From NCBI GenBank assembly GCA_958427355.1, contig CAUACA010000008.1, positions 10,467 through 74,466 on the forward strand: DNA of 64,000 bases, in the 5' to 3' direction. Shown here piece by piece: positions 17,224 to 33,044 of the stretch. Source of the DNA: an uncultured Collinsella sp. Lineage in GTDB: Bacteria; Actinomycetota; Coriobacteriia; Coriobacteriales; Coriobacteriaceae. Position numbers and translations under genes: made by a program. Positions within the stretch are counted from its first letter, which is position 1. Every line of letters begins with the position of its first letter. The notes beneath the pieces were generated by a model, which saw only the letters and a list, made by a program, of their open reading frames with translations, ran no database searches and was not told where the DNA came from.

Positions 17224-17601
17224 ATGGCTAAGCTTACCACCGATGAGATCATCGATGCTCTTAAGGAAATGACCCTTCTCGAGGCTTCCGAGCTCGTCAA
17301 GGCTATCGAGGACACCTTCGGCGTTTCCGCCGCTGCTCCTGCCGCTGTTGTCGCCGCTCCCGCTGCTGGCGCTGCTGAGGCCGAGGAGAAGACCGAGTTT
17401 GACGTCGTGCTCGAGGGCTTCGGCGACAACAAGATCCAGGTCATCAAGGCCGTCCGTGAGCTCACCAACCTTGGCCTGAAGGAGGCCAAGGAGGTCGTCG
17501 AGGGCGCTCCCAAGGCTGTTCTCGAGGGTGCCAAGAAGGAGGACGCCGAGGCTGCCAAGGAGAAGCTCGAGGCTGCTGGCGCTGCTGTCACCCTCAAGTA
17601 A
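17224..17601 (+). CDS. rplL: 50S ribosomal protein L7/L12
   Basis: 125 residues from the ATG at 17224 (AAAGGA upstream). N-terminal dimer domain (TTDEIIDALKEMTLLEASEL), Ala/Pro-rich hinge, and the C-terminal factor-binding domain (EFDVVLEGFGDNKIQVIKA, GLKEAKEVVEGAPK). It recruits elongation factors to the ribosome. Strong use of favoured codons, as expected of a very highly expressed gene. Confidence 0.98.
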   Translation: MAKLTTDEIIDALKEMTLLEASELVKAIEDTFGVSAAAPAAVVAAPAAGAAEAEEKTEFDVVLEGFGDNKIQVIKAVRELTNLGLKEAKEVVEGAPKAVLEGAKKEDAEAAKEKLEAAGAAVTLK

Positions 17602-17629
17602 TCAGGCTTTCTCGCCAGATTTCTTTGCA

Positions 17630-17668
17630 GACGGGGTTCGCATTGCGAGCCCCGTCTTTTTTGTTTTT
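17630..17668 (+). terminator. Terminator of rplJ-rplL
   Basis: Stem GACGGGGTTCGC / GCGAGCCCCGTC with loop ATT and tail TTTTTTGTTTTT. From here to the galU start at 17916 (about 250 bases, lower GC) I see no gene; a TAAGAT at about 17829 could be the galU -10 element. Confidence 0.9.
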
Positions 17669-17915
17669 CGGTCCCTCGACATCGGTAGCTCAAACTGCCA
17701 TGTTCTGTGATTTGCGTCGTATCGGGCGCCCTGCCGTTGGGCAATAAAATTGCACCATTCGAGCAATAATTTGCGTTGACCTGCTGAAGAATTGTCTCTG
17801 CCTTGTAGCGACATCTAGTTCCAGCGGTAAGATGCTTGGGTATCGCAATTTGGTCTGCGGCTGTGTGCCGCACGCATGGGGCGCTTTTGCGCCTGCGAAA
17901 GGATCTTTGAATAAC

Positions 17916-18824
17916 ATGAAGGCAATCATCCCCGCCGCCGGTCTTGGCACGCGTTTTCTACCTGGCACCAAGTGCACGCCCAAAGAGATGCTGCCGGTGC
18001 TCGACAAGCCCGTCATTCAGTATGTCGTCGAGGAGGCGCTCGACCCCGAGGAGGTCGACGATGCCATCATCGTTACTTCTCCCGGCAAGCCCGAGCTGCT
18101 GAACTATTTCCAGCCCGATCGCTCGCTCGAGAACCTGCTGCGCGAGCGCGGCAAGAACGCCTATGCCGATGCCGTCGCCCACGCTGGCGGTATGCCGGTC
18201 GACTTCCGCTATCAGTACGAGCCCAAGGGCCTCGGCCATGCTATCCGCTCTGCTGCCGACGCCGTGGCAGGGGAGAACTTCCTGGTTCTTCTGGGCGACT
18301 ACGTTGTGCCTAATCGCGACATCTGCGACAAGATGCTCGCCGTTTCCAAGGAGCACGGTGGAGCTTCGGTTATCGCCGTCGCTGCTTGCTCGCCCGAGGA
18401 AGTCAGCCGCTACGGCGTTATCGCCGGTGAGCGCGTCGGTTCGCTCGAGGGTGCCGAGGACGTTGCCGATGCAGAGCCGGGCGCTGTCTGGCGCATCGGC
18501 GGTCTGGTCGAGAAGCCCGCTCCCGAGGCGGCTCCGTCCAACCTATACATCGTCGGTCGCTACCTGCTGAGCCCGCTGGTCATGGACCTGCTGGCAGATC
18601 AGCAGGCCGGCAAGGGCGGCGAGATCCAGCTCACCGACGCCATGGCCCGTTCGCTCGACCGTGAGGCCATGTATGCCGTCGTCATCGACCCGCTGTCGGG
18701 CTACGACACCGGCACTCCCTCTGGCTGGATGGCCACCAACGCCCTCATGGCTGCAAGCGATCCCCGCTTTGCCGATGCCTTCTGGGACGCCATCGACGAG
18801 CGCGGTGGATTGATGCGCAAGTAA
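17916..18824 (+). CDS. galU: UTP-glucose-1-phosphate uridylyltransferase
   Basis: 302 residues from the ATG at 17916. Nucleotidyltransferase motif AAGLGTRFLPGTKCTPKEMLP at the N-terminus, then KPVIQYVVEEAL, PKGLGHAI and LLGDYVVP. It makes UDP-glucose for galactose entry, cell envelope glycans and glycolipids. Monocistronic, between its own terminator and that of rplL. Confidence 0.95.
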   Translation: MKAIIPAAGLGTRFLPGTKCTPKEMLPVLDKPVIQYVVEEALDPEEVDDAIIVTSPGKPELLNYFQPDRSLENLLRERGKNAYADAVAHAGGMPVDFRYQYEPKGLGHAIRSAADAVAGENFLVLLGDYVVPNRDICDKMLAVSKEHGGASVIAVAACSPEEVSRYGVIAGERVGSLEGAEDVADAEPGAVWRIGGLVEKPAPEAAPSNLYIVGRYLLSPLVMDLLADQQAGKGGEIQLTDAMARSLDREAMYAVVIDPLSGYDTGTPSGWMATNALMAASDPRFADAFWDAIDERGGLMRK

Positions 18825-18845
18825 GCCTTCGGACATCGACATTTA

Positions 18846-18878
18846 CGGGCGCGGACCTCGGTTCGCGCCCGTTTTTTA
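18846..18878 (+). terminator. Terminator of galU
   Basis: Stem CGGGCGCG / CGCGCCCG followed by TTTTTTAT, 22 bases after the galU stop. Confidence 0.9.
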
Positions 18879-19010
18879 TAAGAGCTGCGATTGCCGGCTC
18901 TCTGTTCACAGAAAATATATGAACAGATGTTCGATACACACCCATCTACCTGCGTGTTTTCTGTCGAAAAACTTTGCTACTCCAAAAACTCAATCGCGTC
19001 AAGGCTTTTC

Positions 19011-19038
19011 TTGCCCAACGGTCGGTACCTGATAAACT
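19011..19038 (+). promoter_or_regulatory. Candidate rpoB promoter
   Basis: TTGCCC (19011-19016), 16-base spacer, TAAACT (19033-19038), about 75 bases before rpoB. The small hairpin TGGCGA...TCGCCA follows. rpoBC is separated from rplJL by galU, so it needs its own promoter. Confidence 0.5.
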
Positions 19039-19111
19039 ATTAGGTTGCGATAACTGGCGAAGCTATGCCTCGCCAACCCACCGAGCATTTCCGTGAAGGA
19101 GGAAAAACCTG

Positions 19112-22603
<3,492 letters not shown>

Positions 22604-22609
22604 TTGACT

Positions 22610-27085
<4,476 letters not shown>

Positions 27086-27112
27086 CTTCCAAGTACGTTA
27101 ACCGCGCTTATA

Positions 27113-27148
27113 AAGGCTCGCTTCCCAACAGGGGGGCGGGCCTTTTTT
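27113..27148 (+). terminator. Terminator of rpoBC
   Basis: Imperfect stem AAGGCTCGCTTCCC / GGGGGGCGGGCCTT followed by TTTTGTTG, 28 bases after the rpoC stop. Confidence 0.85.
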
Positions 27149-27155
27149 GTTGAAG

Positions 27156-27197
27156 AAAACCTGCCAAAAAGGGACAGGTTTATTTTGGTAGGTTTTT
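27156..27197 (-). repeat. Short hairpin repeat 'AAAACCTACCAAAA', copy 2 of 3
   Basis: Reverse orientation relative to copy 1: AAAACCTGCCAAAA, GGGACAGGTTTA, TTTTGGTAGGTTTTT. Directly behind the rpoC terminator. Confidence 0.75.
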
Positions 27198-27210
27198 CCT
27201 GCTTGAATTT

Positions 27211-27236
27211 GAAACAATCCGTTTGGTCAAAGCGTA
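27211..27236 (+). promoter_or_regulatory. Possible ECF-type promoter of the sigma factor operon
   Basis: GAAAC (27211-27215) and CGTA (27233-27236) are 17 bases apart. Many ECF sigma factors read promoters with GAAC-like -35 and CGTC-like -10 elements at 16-17 bases and activate their own gene. The fit is approximate. Confidence 0.35.
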
Positions 27237-27286
27237 TCTATGGTGAGGGCCTCATCAAGAATCATTAACGTCACCGGGAGGTGATT

Positions 27287-27805
27287 ATGGAAGAACAAGC
27301 ATTTAGACAGGCGGTCGAAGATCACCGGGATGTCGTGTTTCGGATCGCATTGACGTACCTGCGCGACCGCGCCGATGCCGACGATGTTGCCCAAGATGTC
27401 TTTCTTAAGTTGCTTAAAAGCGATGGACACTTTGAAAGTTGGGAACATCTTCGTCGATGGCTTATCCGGGTCACGATCAATGAATGCAAATCGCTCTTTC
27501 GAAAGCCATGGAGGCGTGTGGAGGATATTGAGAACCTGGCCGATTCGCTCTCGGTAGCGCAGGATGAGACCAGGGCTGTCCTGTCAGACGTTATGCGACT
27601 TCCGGAGCGATTCCGTGTTCCCATCGTGCTCTATTACTATCTGGGCTTTTCGACCTCAGAGATTGCCGAGTTGTTGCATGTACCAGCCGCGACCGTTCGA
27701 ACGCGTTTAGCTCGCGGTCGATCGAAGCTCAAATTCATCCTAGAGGAGGGCGACCGTGAAATCCAATCAAATCAAGCAGGCCTTCGAGTCCATCCAAGCC
27801 GATAG
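27287..27805 (+). CDS. RNA polymerase sigma factor, ECF subfamily
   Basis: 172 residues from the ATG at 27287 (GGGAGG 5 bases upstream). Region 2 is FRIALTYLRDRADADDVAQDVFLKL (DDVAQDVF is the core-binding signature); region 4 is LPERFRVPIVLYYYLGFSTSEIAELL with the recognition helix VPAATVRTRLARGRSKLK. It redirects RNA polymerase to a small regulon. It overlaps the next gene by 50 bases, which ties it to that membrane protein as the likely anti-sigma factor. Codon use is less GC-biased than in neighbours. Confidence 0.92.
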   Translation: MEEQAFRQAVEDHRDVVFRIALTYLRDRADADDVAQDVFLKLLKSDGHFESWEHLRRWLIRVTINECKSLFRKPWRRVEDIENLADSLSVAQDETRAVLSDVMRLPERFRVPIVLYYYLGFSTSEIAELLHVPAATVRTRLARGRSKLKFILEEGDREIQSNQAGLRVHPSR

Positions 27806-28832
27806 CGATCTTGCAGATCGCGTCCTAAATACCGCTGCTGGTGAGCCGCTTCATCGAAAGGGCCACGCGAAGCCTCTCTATGTTGCCGTAATCGGATGTC
27901 TTGTCGGAGTGTTGGCGACCGGAGGGGTCGCCTACGCTGTTGTCAATTCCAACTATTTTGCCTCCGCTTGGGGAAACCACGGCAACGGGGATTCCATTAC
28001 CTGGACCAACAGCGGCTCATCGGGGACTAAATATACCTACACCAGAGAGTTTGGTGACGGCATCGCGCCCCAAAGTCTGGAAGGCGCAGTCCAGGAGGTT
28101 AATCTGTCCGTCGAGGGTAACGGCTATACGCTTGATATCCATGAGATGGCAATCGACCAAAACGGCTGCGGAGCCGTGACGTTTACGTTGTCCAATCCAA
28201 ATGGAGTTAACTACTACAAGCCAGCAGCAGAGATTGGCGAACTTGTTCTTTATGGTGAAAAAGAACAGGGCATCGGCACGCCCGACATGAAGTTCGGCGA
28301 GGAATGGGCTGACACACGCAGCACAATTGATAAGGACACATCAAGCGACACGGTCATTAATGGCACGATGTACTTTGCCACTATGGATCGCGAGCGAGAT
28401 TTGCAACATGCGGTCACCTGGAATATCCAGTGGACCGAGGGCGAAGGTGAGAGTGCGAGGCAGTTTGAAGCATCGACGCCCGAGTTTAGCGTTGGAGCGT
28501 ACGTCGATACAAAGGAACTCCGCTCCGGTGACTCGCCTCTTGAGATTAGCCCGTTTTCCATCCAGACGCACATCGATGATTTGGGCTATGAAGCAGTTGA
28601 TAATAAGCTGACCGTCAGCTACAAGGATGGATCGGAGCAGATTATCGAAGATGACTACGCAGGGGTGTTCAACTTATATTTTTCTTATGCGCGCAATAGC
28701 GGAGAGAACATCTGGGTGCCAACGAAGTTGATCGATGCCGACCAAGTGGTCTCAGTAACGCTTGAGGGCACGAGGTGCACGTCAACAGGAGAGACCGAAA
28801 CAGAAGTACCCTTTACCATCGTCTATTCGTAA
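27756..28832 (+). CDS. Membrane-anchored anti-sigma factor-like protein (DUF4179-type layout)
   Basis: 358 residues from a GTG at 27756 (GAGGAGGGCGACC upstream). A short cytoplasmic N-terminus (about 40 residues, SNQIKQAFESIQADSDLADRV) precedes one membrane helix (AVIGCLVGVLATGGVAYAVV). The remaining 290 residues are outside the cell and look like beta-sandwich domains (GAVQEVNLSVEGNGYTLDI, GCGAVTFTLSNPNGV). This layout and the overlap with the sigma gene fit a sensor that holds the sigma factor until a surface signal arrives. The signal is unknown. Confidence 0.75.
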   Translation: MKSNQIKQAFESIQADSDLADRVLNTAAGEPLHRKGHAKPLYVAVIGCLVGVLATGGVAYAVVNSNYFASAWGNHGNGDSITWTNSGSSGTKYTYTREFGDGIAPQSLEGAVQEVNLSVEGNGYTLDIHEMAIDQNGCGAVTFTLSNPNGVNYYKPAAEIGELVLYGEKEQGIGTPDMKFGEEWADTRSTIDKDTSSDTVINGTMYFATMDRERDLQHAVTWNIQWTEGEGESARQFEASTPEFSVGAYVDTKELRSGDSPLEISPFSIQTHIDDLGYEAVDNKLTVSYKDGSEQIIEDDYAGVFNLYFSYARNSGENIWVPTKLIDADQVVSVTLEGTRCTSTGETETEVPFTIVYS

Positions 28833-28838
28833 GATTTG

Positions 28839-28870
28839 GGGCCGCTTTCCACTAGGGGAAGCGGCCTATT
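28839..28870 (+). terminator. Terminator of the sigma factor operon
   Basis: Stem GGGCCGCTTTCC / GGGGAAGCGGCC with a short loop, then TATTTGG. It lies 7 bases after the stop codon. Confidence 0.7.
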
Positions 28871-28913
28871 TGGTGTTAAATGGGCGGTTGCACCGCGCGA
28901 TATTCGTATGAAT

Positions 28914-29042
28914 TTCGGAAGTATGCGGCAAAATCTTGATGGGCCGACCACACCGCATATGCTCAAGCGCTCTACCTGCTGATTTGTTATCGCAAAACCC
29001 CTGTGCGCTCAGCAAGTCCAAAATTTGCCGCATACTTCCGAA
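28914..29042. repeat. Inverted repeat with 19-bp perfect arms and 91-bp interior
   Basis: TTCGGAAGTATGCGGCAAA (28914-28932) is repeated in reverse at 29024-29042. The interior has no open frame of note. Arms are identical, which suggests a small non-autonomous element or a recently formed hairpin. Confidence 0.8.
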
Positions 29043-29108
29043 AACGTCGCCGATCTACAGGTAATAGGTGAGTGCGGACAAGCGCTGGAGTGCGACGTTT
29101 CCCCAGAT

Positions 29109-29146
29109 AAAACCGACCAAAATTAACCTGTCCCTTTTTGGCAGGG
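29109..29146 (+). repeat. Short hairpin repeat 'AAAACCTACCAAAA', copy 3 of 3
   Basis: AAAACCGACCAAAATTAACC, TGTCCCTTTTTGGCAGG, then it breaks off where copy 1 continues with TTTT. The upstream CAGAT is also shared with copy 1. It adjoins the long inverted-repeat element. Confidence 0.7.
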
Positions 29147-29168
29147 AACGTTGCCCCAACGAGCACGT

Positions 29169-29309
29169 CGGATTCCCGGGCCGGGCGGCACAGGGGTTAA
29201 GTTTGTCGCGAGTTCCGCACGAGCCGGAGGCCACTTAATGTGGCCTCCGTGCGAGCCAGGACTGTAGAGCAGCAAACTTAACCCCTGTGCCGCCCGGCCC
29301 GGGAATCCG
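29169..29309. repeat. Long inverted-repeat element, copy 2 (before rpsL)
   Basis: Perfect 36-bp arms, 29169-29204 and 29274-29309. The centre contains GTCGCGAGTTCCGCACG, an inner stem CGGAGGCCAC-TTAAT-GTGGCCTCCG and AGGACTGTAGAGCAGC. The arm sequence shares only the inner AAGTTT with copy 3. The rpsL promoter begins 84 bases downstream. Confidence 0.9.
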
Positions 29310-29365
29310 CCCATGCGCACAGAAGGAGATTCCTTTTGTGTAGGCTTTGCGGAAATATGGCTATT

Positions 29366-29421
29366 TTGGGATACGCCCGGCGGCGTGGTCTGTTGACGGC
29401 ACAGCTAACGGCACGTATCCT
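29366..29421 (+). promoter_or_regulatory. rpsL promoter with upstream 20-bp motif
   Basis: TTGACG (29393-29398), 17-base spacer, TATCCT (29416-29421). Just upstream, GGGATACGCCCGGCGGCGTG (29368-29387) matches a motif also found before rplC (46643) and rplB (48508). The start codon of rpsL is about 90 bases downstream. Confidence 0.7.
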
Positions 29422-29514
29422 ATCGAACTGCGTGTTTCGTAGGGGGATGCTGACCCCTCGATTCAAGCCGTTGCACTTTACAGAAAGCTGGAATCATTCG
29501 AGAAGGAGTACGCT

Positions 29515-29892
29515 TTGCCTACTATTAACCAGCTGGTTCGCCAGGGCCGTCGTTCCGTGCCCAAGAAGTCCAAGAACGCTGCTCTGCAGCACAACTCCCA
29601 GAAGCGCGGCGTGTGCACCCGCGTCTTCACCACGAGCCCCAAGAAGCCGAACTCGGCTCTTCGTAAGGTTGCCCGTGTTCGCCTCGTCAACGGCATCGAA
29701 GTTACTGCTTACATCCCGGGTGAGGGCCACAACCTGCAGGAGCACTCCATCGTGCTCGTCCGCGGCGGTCGTGTCCGTGACCTCCCTGGTGTCCGTTATC
29801 ACGTCATCCGTGGCGCCTACGACGCTGCTCCGGTCCAGAACCGTATGCAGGCCCGTTCCAAGTACGGTGCTAAGCGCCCCAAGGCCAAATAA
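29515..29892 (+). CDS. rpsL: 30S ribosomal protein S12
   Basis: 125 residues from a TTG (AAGGAG 5 bases upstream). Decoding-centre protein. PKKPNSALRK keeps Lys43, but the second streptomycin-related position reads GGRVRDLPGVRYH, i.e. arginine instead of lysine at position 88 (E. coli gene numbering). First gene of rpsL-rpsG-fusA-rpsJ. Confidence 0.98.
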   Translation: MPTINQLVRQGRRSVPKKSKNAALQHNSQKRGVCTRVFTTSPKKPNSALRKVARVRLVNGIEVTAYIPGEGHNLQEHSIVLVRGGRVRDLPGVRYHVIRGAYDAAPVQNRMQARSKYGAKRPKAK

Positions 29893-29965
29893 GCCAGATA
29901 ACGTTTTGATACTTTCGCCGTGTGCCGCCTAAGCGTCGCACGGTAGACACTTAAGGAGATTTCAC

Positions 29966-30439
29966 ATGCCGCGTCGTGCAGCAGCTAATCGTCGTGAGGT
30001 TCAGCCTGACGCCGTTTACAACAACCGCCTGGTGACTCAGCTCATCAACAAGGTCCTTCTTGACGGCAAGAAGGCCACCGCTGAGCGCATCGTTTACACC
30101 GCTTTCGAGATCGTTGCCGAGAAGTCCGAGGGTGGCGACGCTCTCGCTACCTTCAAGAAGGCTATGGACAACGTCAAGCCCACGCTCGAGGTTAAGCCCA
30201 AGCGTGTCGGTGGCGCTACCTATCAGGTCCCGATGGAGGTCAACTCCCGTCGTTCCACCGCTCTGGGTATCCGCTGGATCGTCAACTTCTCCCGCGCTCG
30301 CAAGGAGAAGACCATGGCCGAGCGTCTCGCCAACGAGATCCTCGACGCTTCCAACGGCCTGGGCGCTTCCGTCAAGAAGCGTGAGGACGTCTTCAAGATG
30401 GCCGAGGCCAACCGCGCGTTCTCTCACTATCGTTGGTAA
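29966..30439 (+). CDS. rpsG: 30S ribosomal protein S7
   Basis: 157 residues, normal length; AAGGAG 7 bases before the ATG. Typical N-terminus MPRRAAANRREVQPDAVYNN and VNFSRARKEKTMAERLANE. It organises the head of the small subunit and binds 16S rRNA. In many bacteria S7 represses this operon. Confidence 0.98.
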   Translation: MPRRAAANRREVQPDAVYNNRLVTQLINKVLLDGKKATAERIVYTAFEIVAEKSEGGDALATFKKAMDNVKPTLEVKPKRVGGATYQVPMEVNSRRSTALGIRWIVNFSRARKEKTMAERLANEILDASNGLGASVKKREDVFKMAEANRAFSHYRW

Positions 30440-30458
30440 GTTAAGGTAAGGAACTAAC

Positions 30459-32558
30459 ATGGCTAAGCCTAAGTACAAGCTTTCCGATACCCGTAACATC
30501 GGCATCATGGCCCACATCGATGCCGGTAAGACCACCACGACCGAGCGTATTCTTTACTACACCGGTAAGACCCACAAGATCGGTGAGGTCCATGAGGGCG
30601 CTGCCACCATGGACTGGATGGTTCAGGAGCAGGAGCGCGGCGTAACCATTACCTCCGCTGCTACCACGTGCTTCTGGAAGAAGGACGGTACCGACTACCG
30701 CATCCAGATCATCGACACCCCGGGCCACGTTGACTTCACCGCCGAGGTCGAGCGCTGCCTGCGCGTCCTCGATGGCGCTGTCGCCGTCTTCGACGCCGTT
30801 GCCGGCGTTCAGCCCCAGTCTGAGACCGTTTGGCGTCAGGCTTCTACCTTCAACGTCCCCCGCATCGCCTTCATCAACAAGTATGACCGCGTGGGCGCTG
30901 ACTTCTTCAACGCTATCGAGACCATGAAGGATCGTCTCGACGCCAACGCCGTGGCCGCTCAGGTCCCGATGGGCGCCGAGGACAACTTCTGGGGCGTCAT
31001 CGACCTGGTCACCATGACTGCTTGGGACTTCAAGGCCGACGACAAGGGCATGACCTACCCCGAGCCGATGGACGAGATCCCGGCTGAGTTCGCTGACATC
31101 GCTGCCACCAAGCGCGAGGAGCTCCTCGACGCTGCTGCCAGCTTTGACGACGAGCTCATGGAGAAGATCCTCATGGAGGAGGACTTCACCGTCGAGGAGC
31201 TCAAGGCTGCTCTGCGCAAGGGCGTTCTGGCCAACGAGCTCAACCTCGTCTTCGTGGGCTCCGCCTACAAGAACAAGGGCGTTCAGGAGCTGCTCGACGC
31301 TGTCGTCGACTACCTGCCCAGCCCGCTCGACGTCGAGGCCGTCACCGGTACCGATCCGGACACCGGCGAGGAGATCGAGCGTCATCCTTCCTTCGACGAG
31401 CCCTTCTCCGGCCTGGTCTTCAAGATCATGACCGACCCGTTCGTCGGTAAGCTCACCTATGTCCGCGTTTACTCCGGTCGCGCTGAGTCTGGCTCCTACG
31501 TGATCAACGCTTCCAACGGTCAGCGCGAGCGCCTCGGCCGCATCCTCGAGATGAACGCCGCCGAGCGTATCGACCGTGACGACGCTGCCGCCGGCGACAT
31601 CGTCGCTTGCGTCGGCTTCAAGAACTCCACCACCGGTGACACCCTGTGCGAAGAGGGCAAGGAGATCGTCCTCGAGAAGATCGAGTTCGCTAAGCCCGTT
31701 ATCGACGTTGCCATCGAGCCCAAGACCAAGGCCGAGCAGGACAAGATGTCCCTGGCTCTGACCAAGCTCGCCGAGGAGGACCCGACCTTCCAGGTGTCCA
31801 CCAACCACGAGACCGGCCAGACCATCATCGCCGGCATGGGCGAGCTGCACCTCGAGATCATCGTCGACCGTCTGCTCCGCGAGTTCAAGGTTGACGCTAA
31901 CGTTGGTAAGCCCCAGGTTGCCTACCGCGAGACCGCTGGTCACGACGTCGAGAAGGCTGAGGGCAAGTTCGTCCGTCAGTCCGGTGGTCGCGGTCAGTAC
32001 GGCCACGCCGTCATCAAGCTCGAGAAGATGGAGGAGGGCTTCGGCTACGAGTTCGTCAACGCTATCGTCGGCGGCGTCGTGCCCAAGGAGTACATCCCGT
32101 CCATCGACAAGGGCATCCAGGAGGCCCTGAACACCGGTGTTATCGCCGGCTTCCCGGTCCTCGACGTTAAGGTCACCCTGTTCGACGGTTCTTACCACGA
32201 GGTCGACTCCTCCGAGGCCGCTTTCAAGATCGCCGGTTCCATGGCTATCAAGGACGCTCTCAAGAAGTCCGACCCGCAGCTGCTCGAGCCGATCATGGCT
32301 GTCGAGGTCGAGACCCCCGAGCAGTACATGGGCGACGTTATGGGCAACCTCTCCGGTCGCCGCGGCAAGATCGAGGGCATGGAGGATCGCAAGAACAGCA
32401 AGCTCATCCGTGCCAAGGTGCCGCTGGGCGAGATGTTCGGTTACGCTACCGACCTTCGCTCCCAGACCCAGGGCCGTGCATCCTACACGATGCAGTTCGA
32501 CTCTTATGAGCCCGCGCCCAAGTCCATCGTGGACGAGGTCATGAGCAAGAACGCCTAA
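30459..32558 (+). CDS. fusA: Elongation factor G
   Basis: 699 residues, five-domain translocation GTPase. G1 AHIDAGKTTTTERIL, G2 region RGVTITSAATT, G3 DTPGHVDF, G4 NKYDRVGAD (NKxD), domain IV near GRGQYGHAVIKLE. It starts 19 bases after rpsG. The tuf gene that usually follows fusA is not here; rpsJ comes next. Confidence 0.98.
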   Translation: MAKPKYKLSDTRNIGIMAHIDAGKTTTTERILYYTGKTHKIGEVHEGAATMDWMVQEQERGVTITSAATTCFWKKDGTDYRIQIIDTPGHVDFTAEVERCLRVLDGAVAVFDAVAGVQPQSETVWRQASTFNVPRIAFINKYDRVGADFFNAIETMKDRLDANAVAAQVPMGAEDNFWGVIDLVTMTAWDFKADDKGMTYPEPMDEIPAEFADIAATKREELLDAAASFDDELMEKILMEEDFTVEELKAALRKGVLANELNLVFVGSAYKNKGVQELLDAVVDYLPSPLDVEAVTGTDPDTGEEIERHPSFDEPFSGLVFKIMTDPFVGKLTYVRVYSGRAESGSYVINASNGQRERLGRILEMNAAERIDRDDAAAGDIVACVGFKNSTTGDTLCEEGKEIVLEKIEFAKPVIDVAIEPKTKAEQDKMSLALTKLAEEDPTFQVSTNHETGQTIIAGMGELHLEIIVDRLLREFKVDANVGKPQVAYRETAGHDVEKAEGKFVRQSGGRGQYGHAVIKLEKMEEGFGYEFVNAIVGGVVPKEYIPSIDKGIQEALNTGVIAGFPVLDVKVTLFDGSYHEVDSSEAAFKIAGSMAIKDALKKSDPQLLEPIMAVEVETPEQYMGDVMGNLSGRRGKIEGMEDRKNSKLIRAKVPLGEMFGYATDLRSQTQGRASYTMQFDSYEPAPKSIVDEVMSKNA

Positions 32559-32619
32559 GTTCGAGCTCTCTGTTACGTAATCCTGCGAGAACATCTCTCG
32601 CACTCTTTGGAGGTTTAAG

Positions 32620-32928
32620 TTGGCTACCCAGAAGATCCGCATTCGCCTCAAGGGCTATGATCACGAGGTCGTCGATCAGTCCGCGAAGCTCATCGTCGAG
32701 ACCGCTCAGAAGACCGGCGCTCGCGTTTCCGGTCCTGTCCCCCTGCCCACCGAGCGCAACCTGTACACGGTTATCCGCTCGCCGCACGTGAACAAGGACT
32801 CCCGTGAGCAGTTCGAGATGCGCACCCACAAGCGCCTCATCGACATCCTCGACCCCACCTCGGGCACCGTTGATTCGCTCATGCGTCTCGACCTCCCCGC
32901 TGGCGTCGACATCGACATCAAGCTCTAA
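32620..32928 (+). CDS. rpsJ: 30S ribosomal protein S10
   Basis: 102 residues from a TTG (TTTGGAGG 6 bases upstream). Recognised by IRIRLKGYDHEVVDQSA and RTHKRLIDILDPTSGTVDSL. It also serves in transcription antitermination with NusB. It normally heads the S10 operon, but here it ends the fusA operon with a terminator; rplC lies 14 kb away. Confidence 0.98.
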   Translation: MATQKIRIRLKGYDHEVVDQSAKLIVETAQKTGARVSGPVPLPTERNLYTVIRSPHVNKDSREQFEMRTHKRLIDILDPTSGTVDSLMRLDLPAGVDIDIKL

Positions 32929-32947
32929 GCGATATCGCTCATAGCTT

Positions 32948-32990
32948 AAAGGGCCCCGCTGCCGTTACGGTAGCGGGGCCCTTTTGTTTT
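32948..32990. terminator. Bidirectional terminator between rpsJ and birA
   Basis: Stem AAAGGGCCCCGCT / AGCGGGGCCCTTT with an additional inner pairing, followed on the plus strand by TTGTTTTG. birA converges from the other side. Confidence 0.9.
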
Positions 32991-33044
32991 GAGTTTAGAT
33001 TTTGGGATAGCGAATTCGTCTGCCGAGCCGGCGGCTGCGGCGCC

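Noticed and set aside
27281..27286. GTG start for the sigma factor at 27281
   Set aside because: It abuts the ribosome site with no spacing; the ATG at 27287 is better placed.
30441..32651. 736-codon minus-strand open frame
   Set aside because: Antisense to fusA; same kind of shadow.
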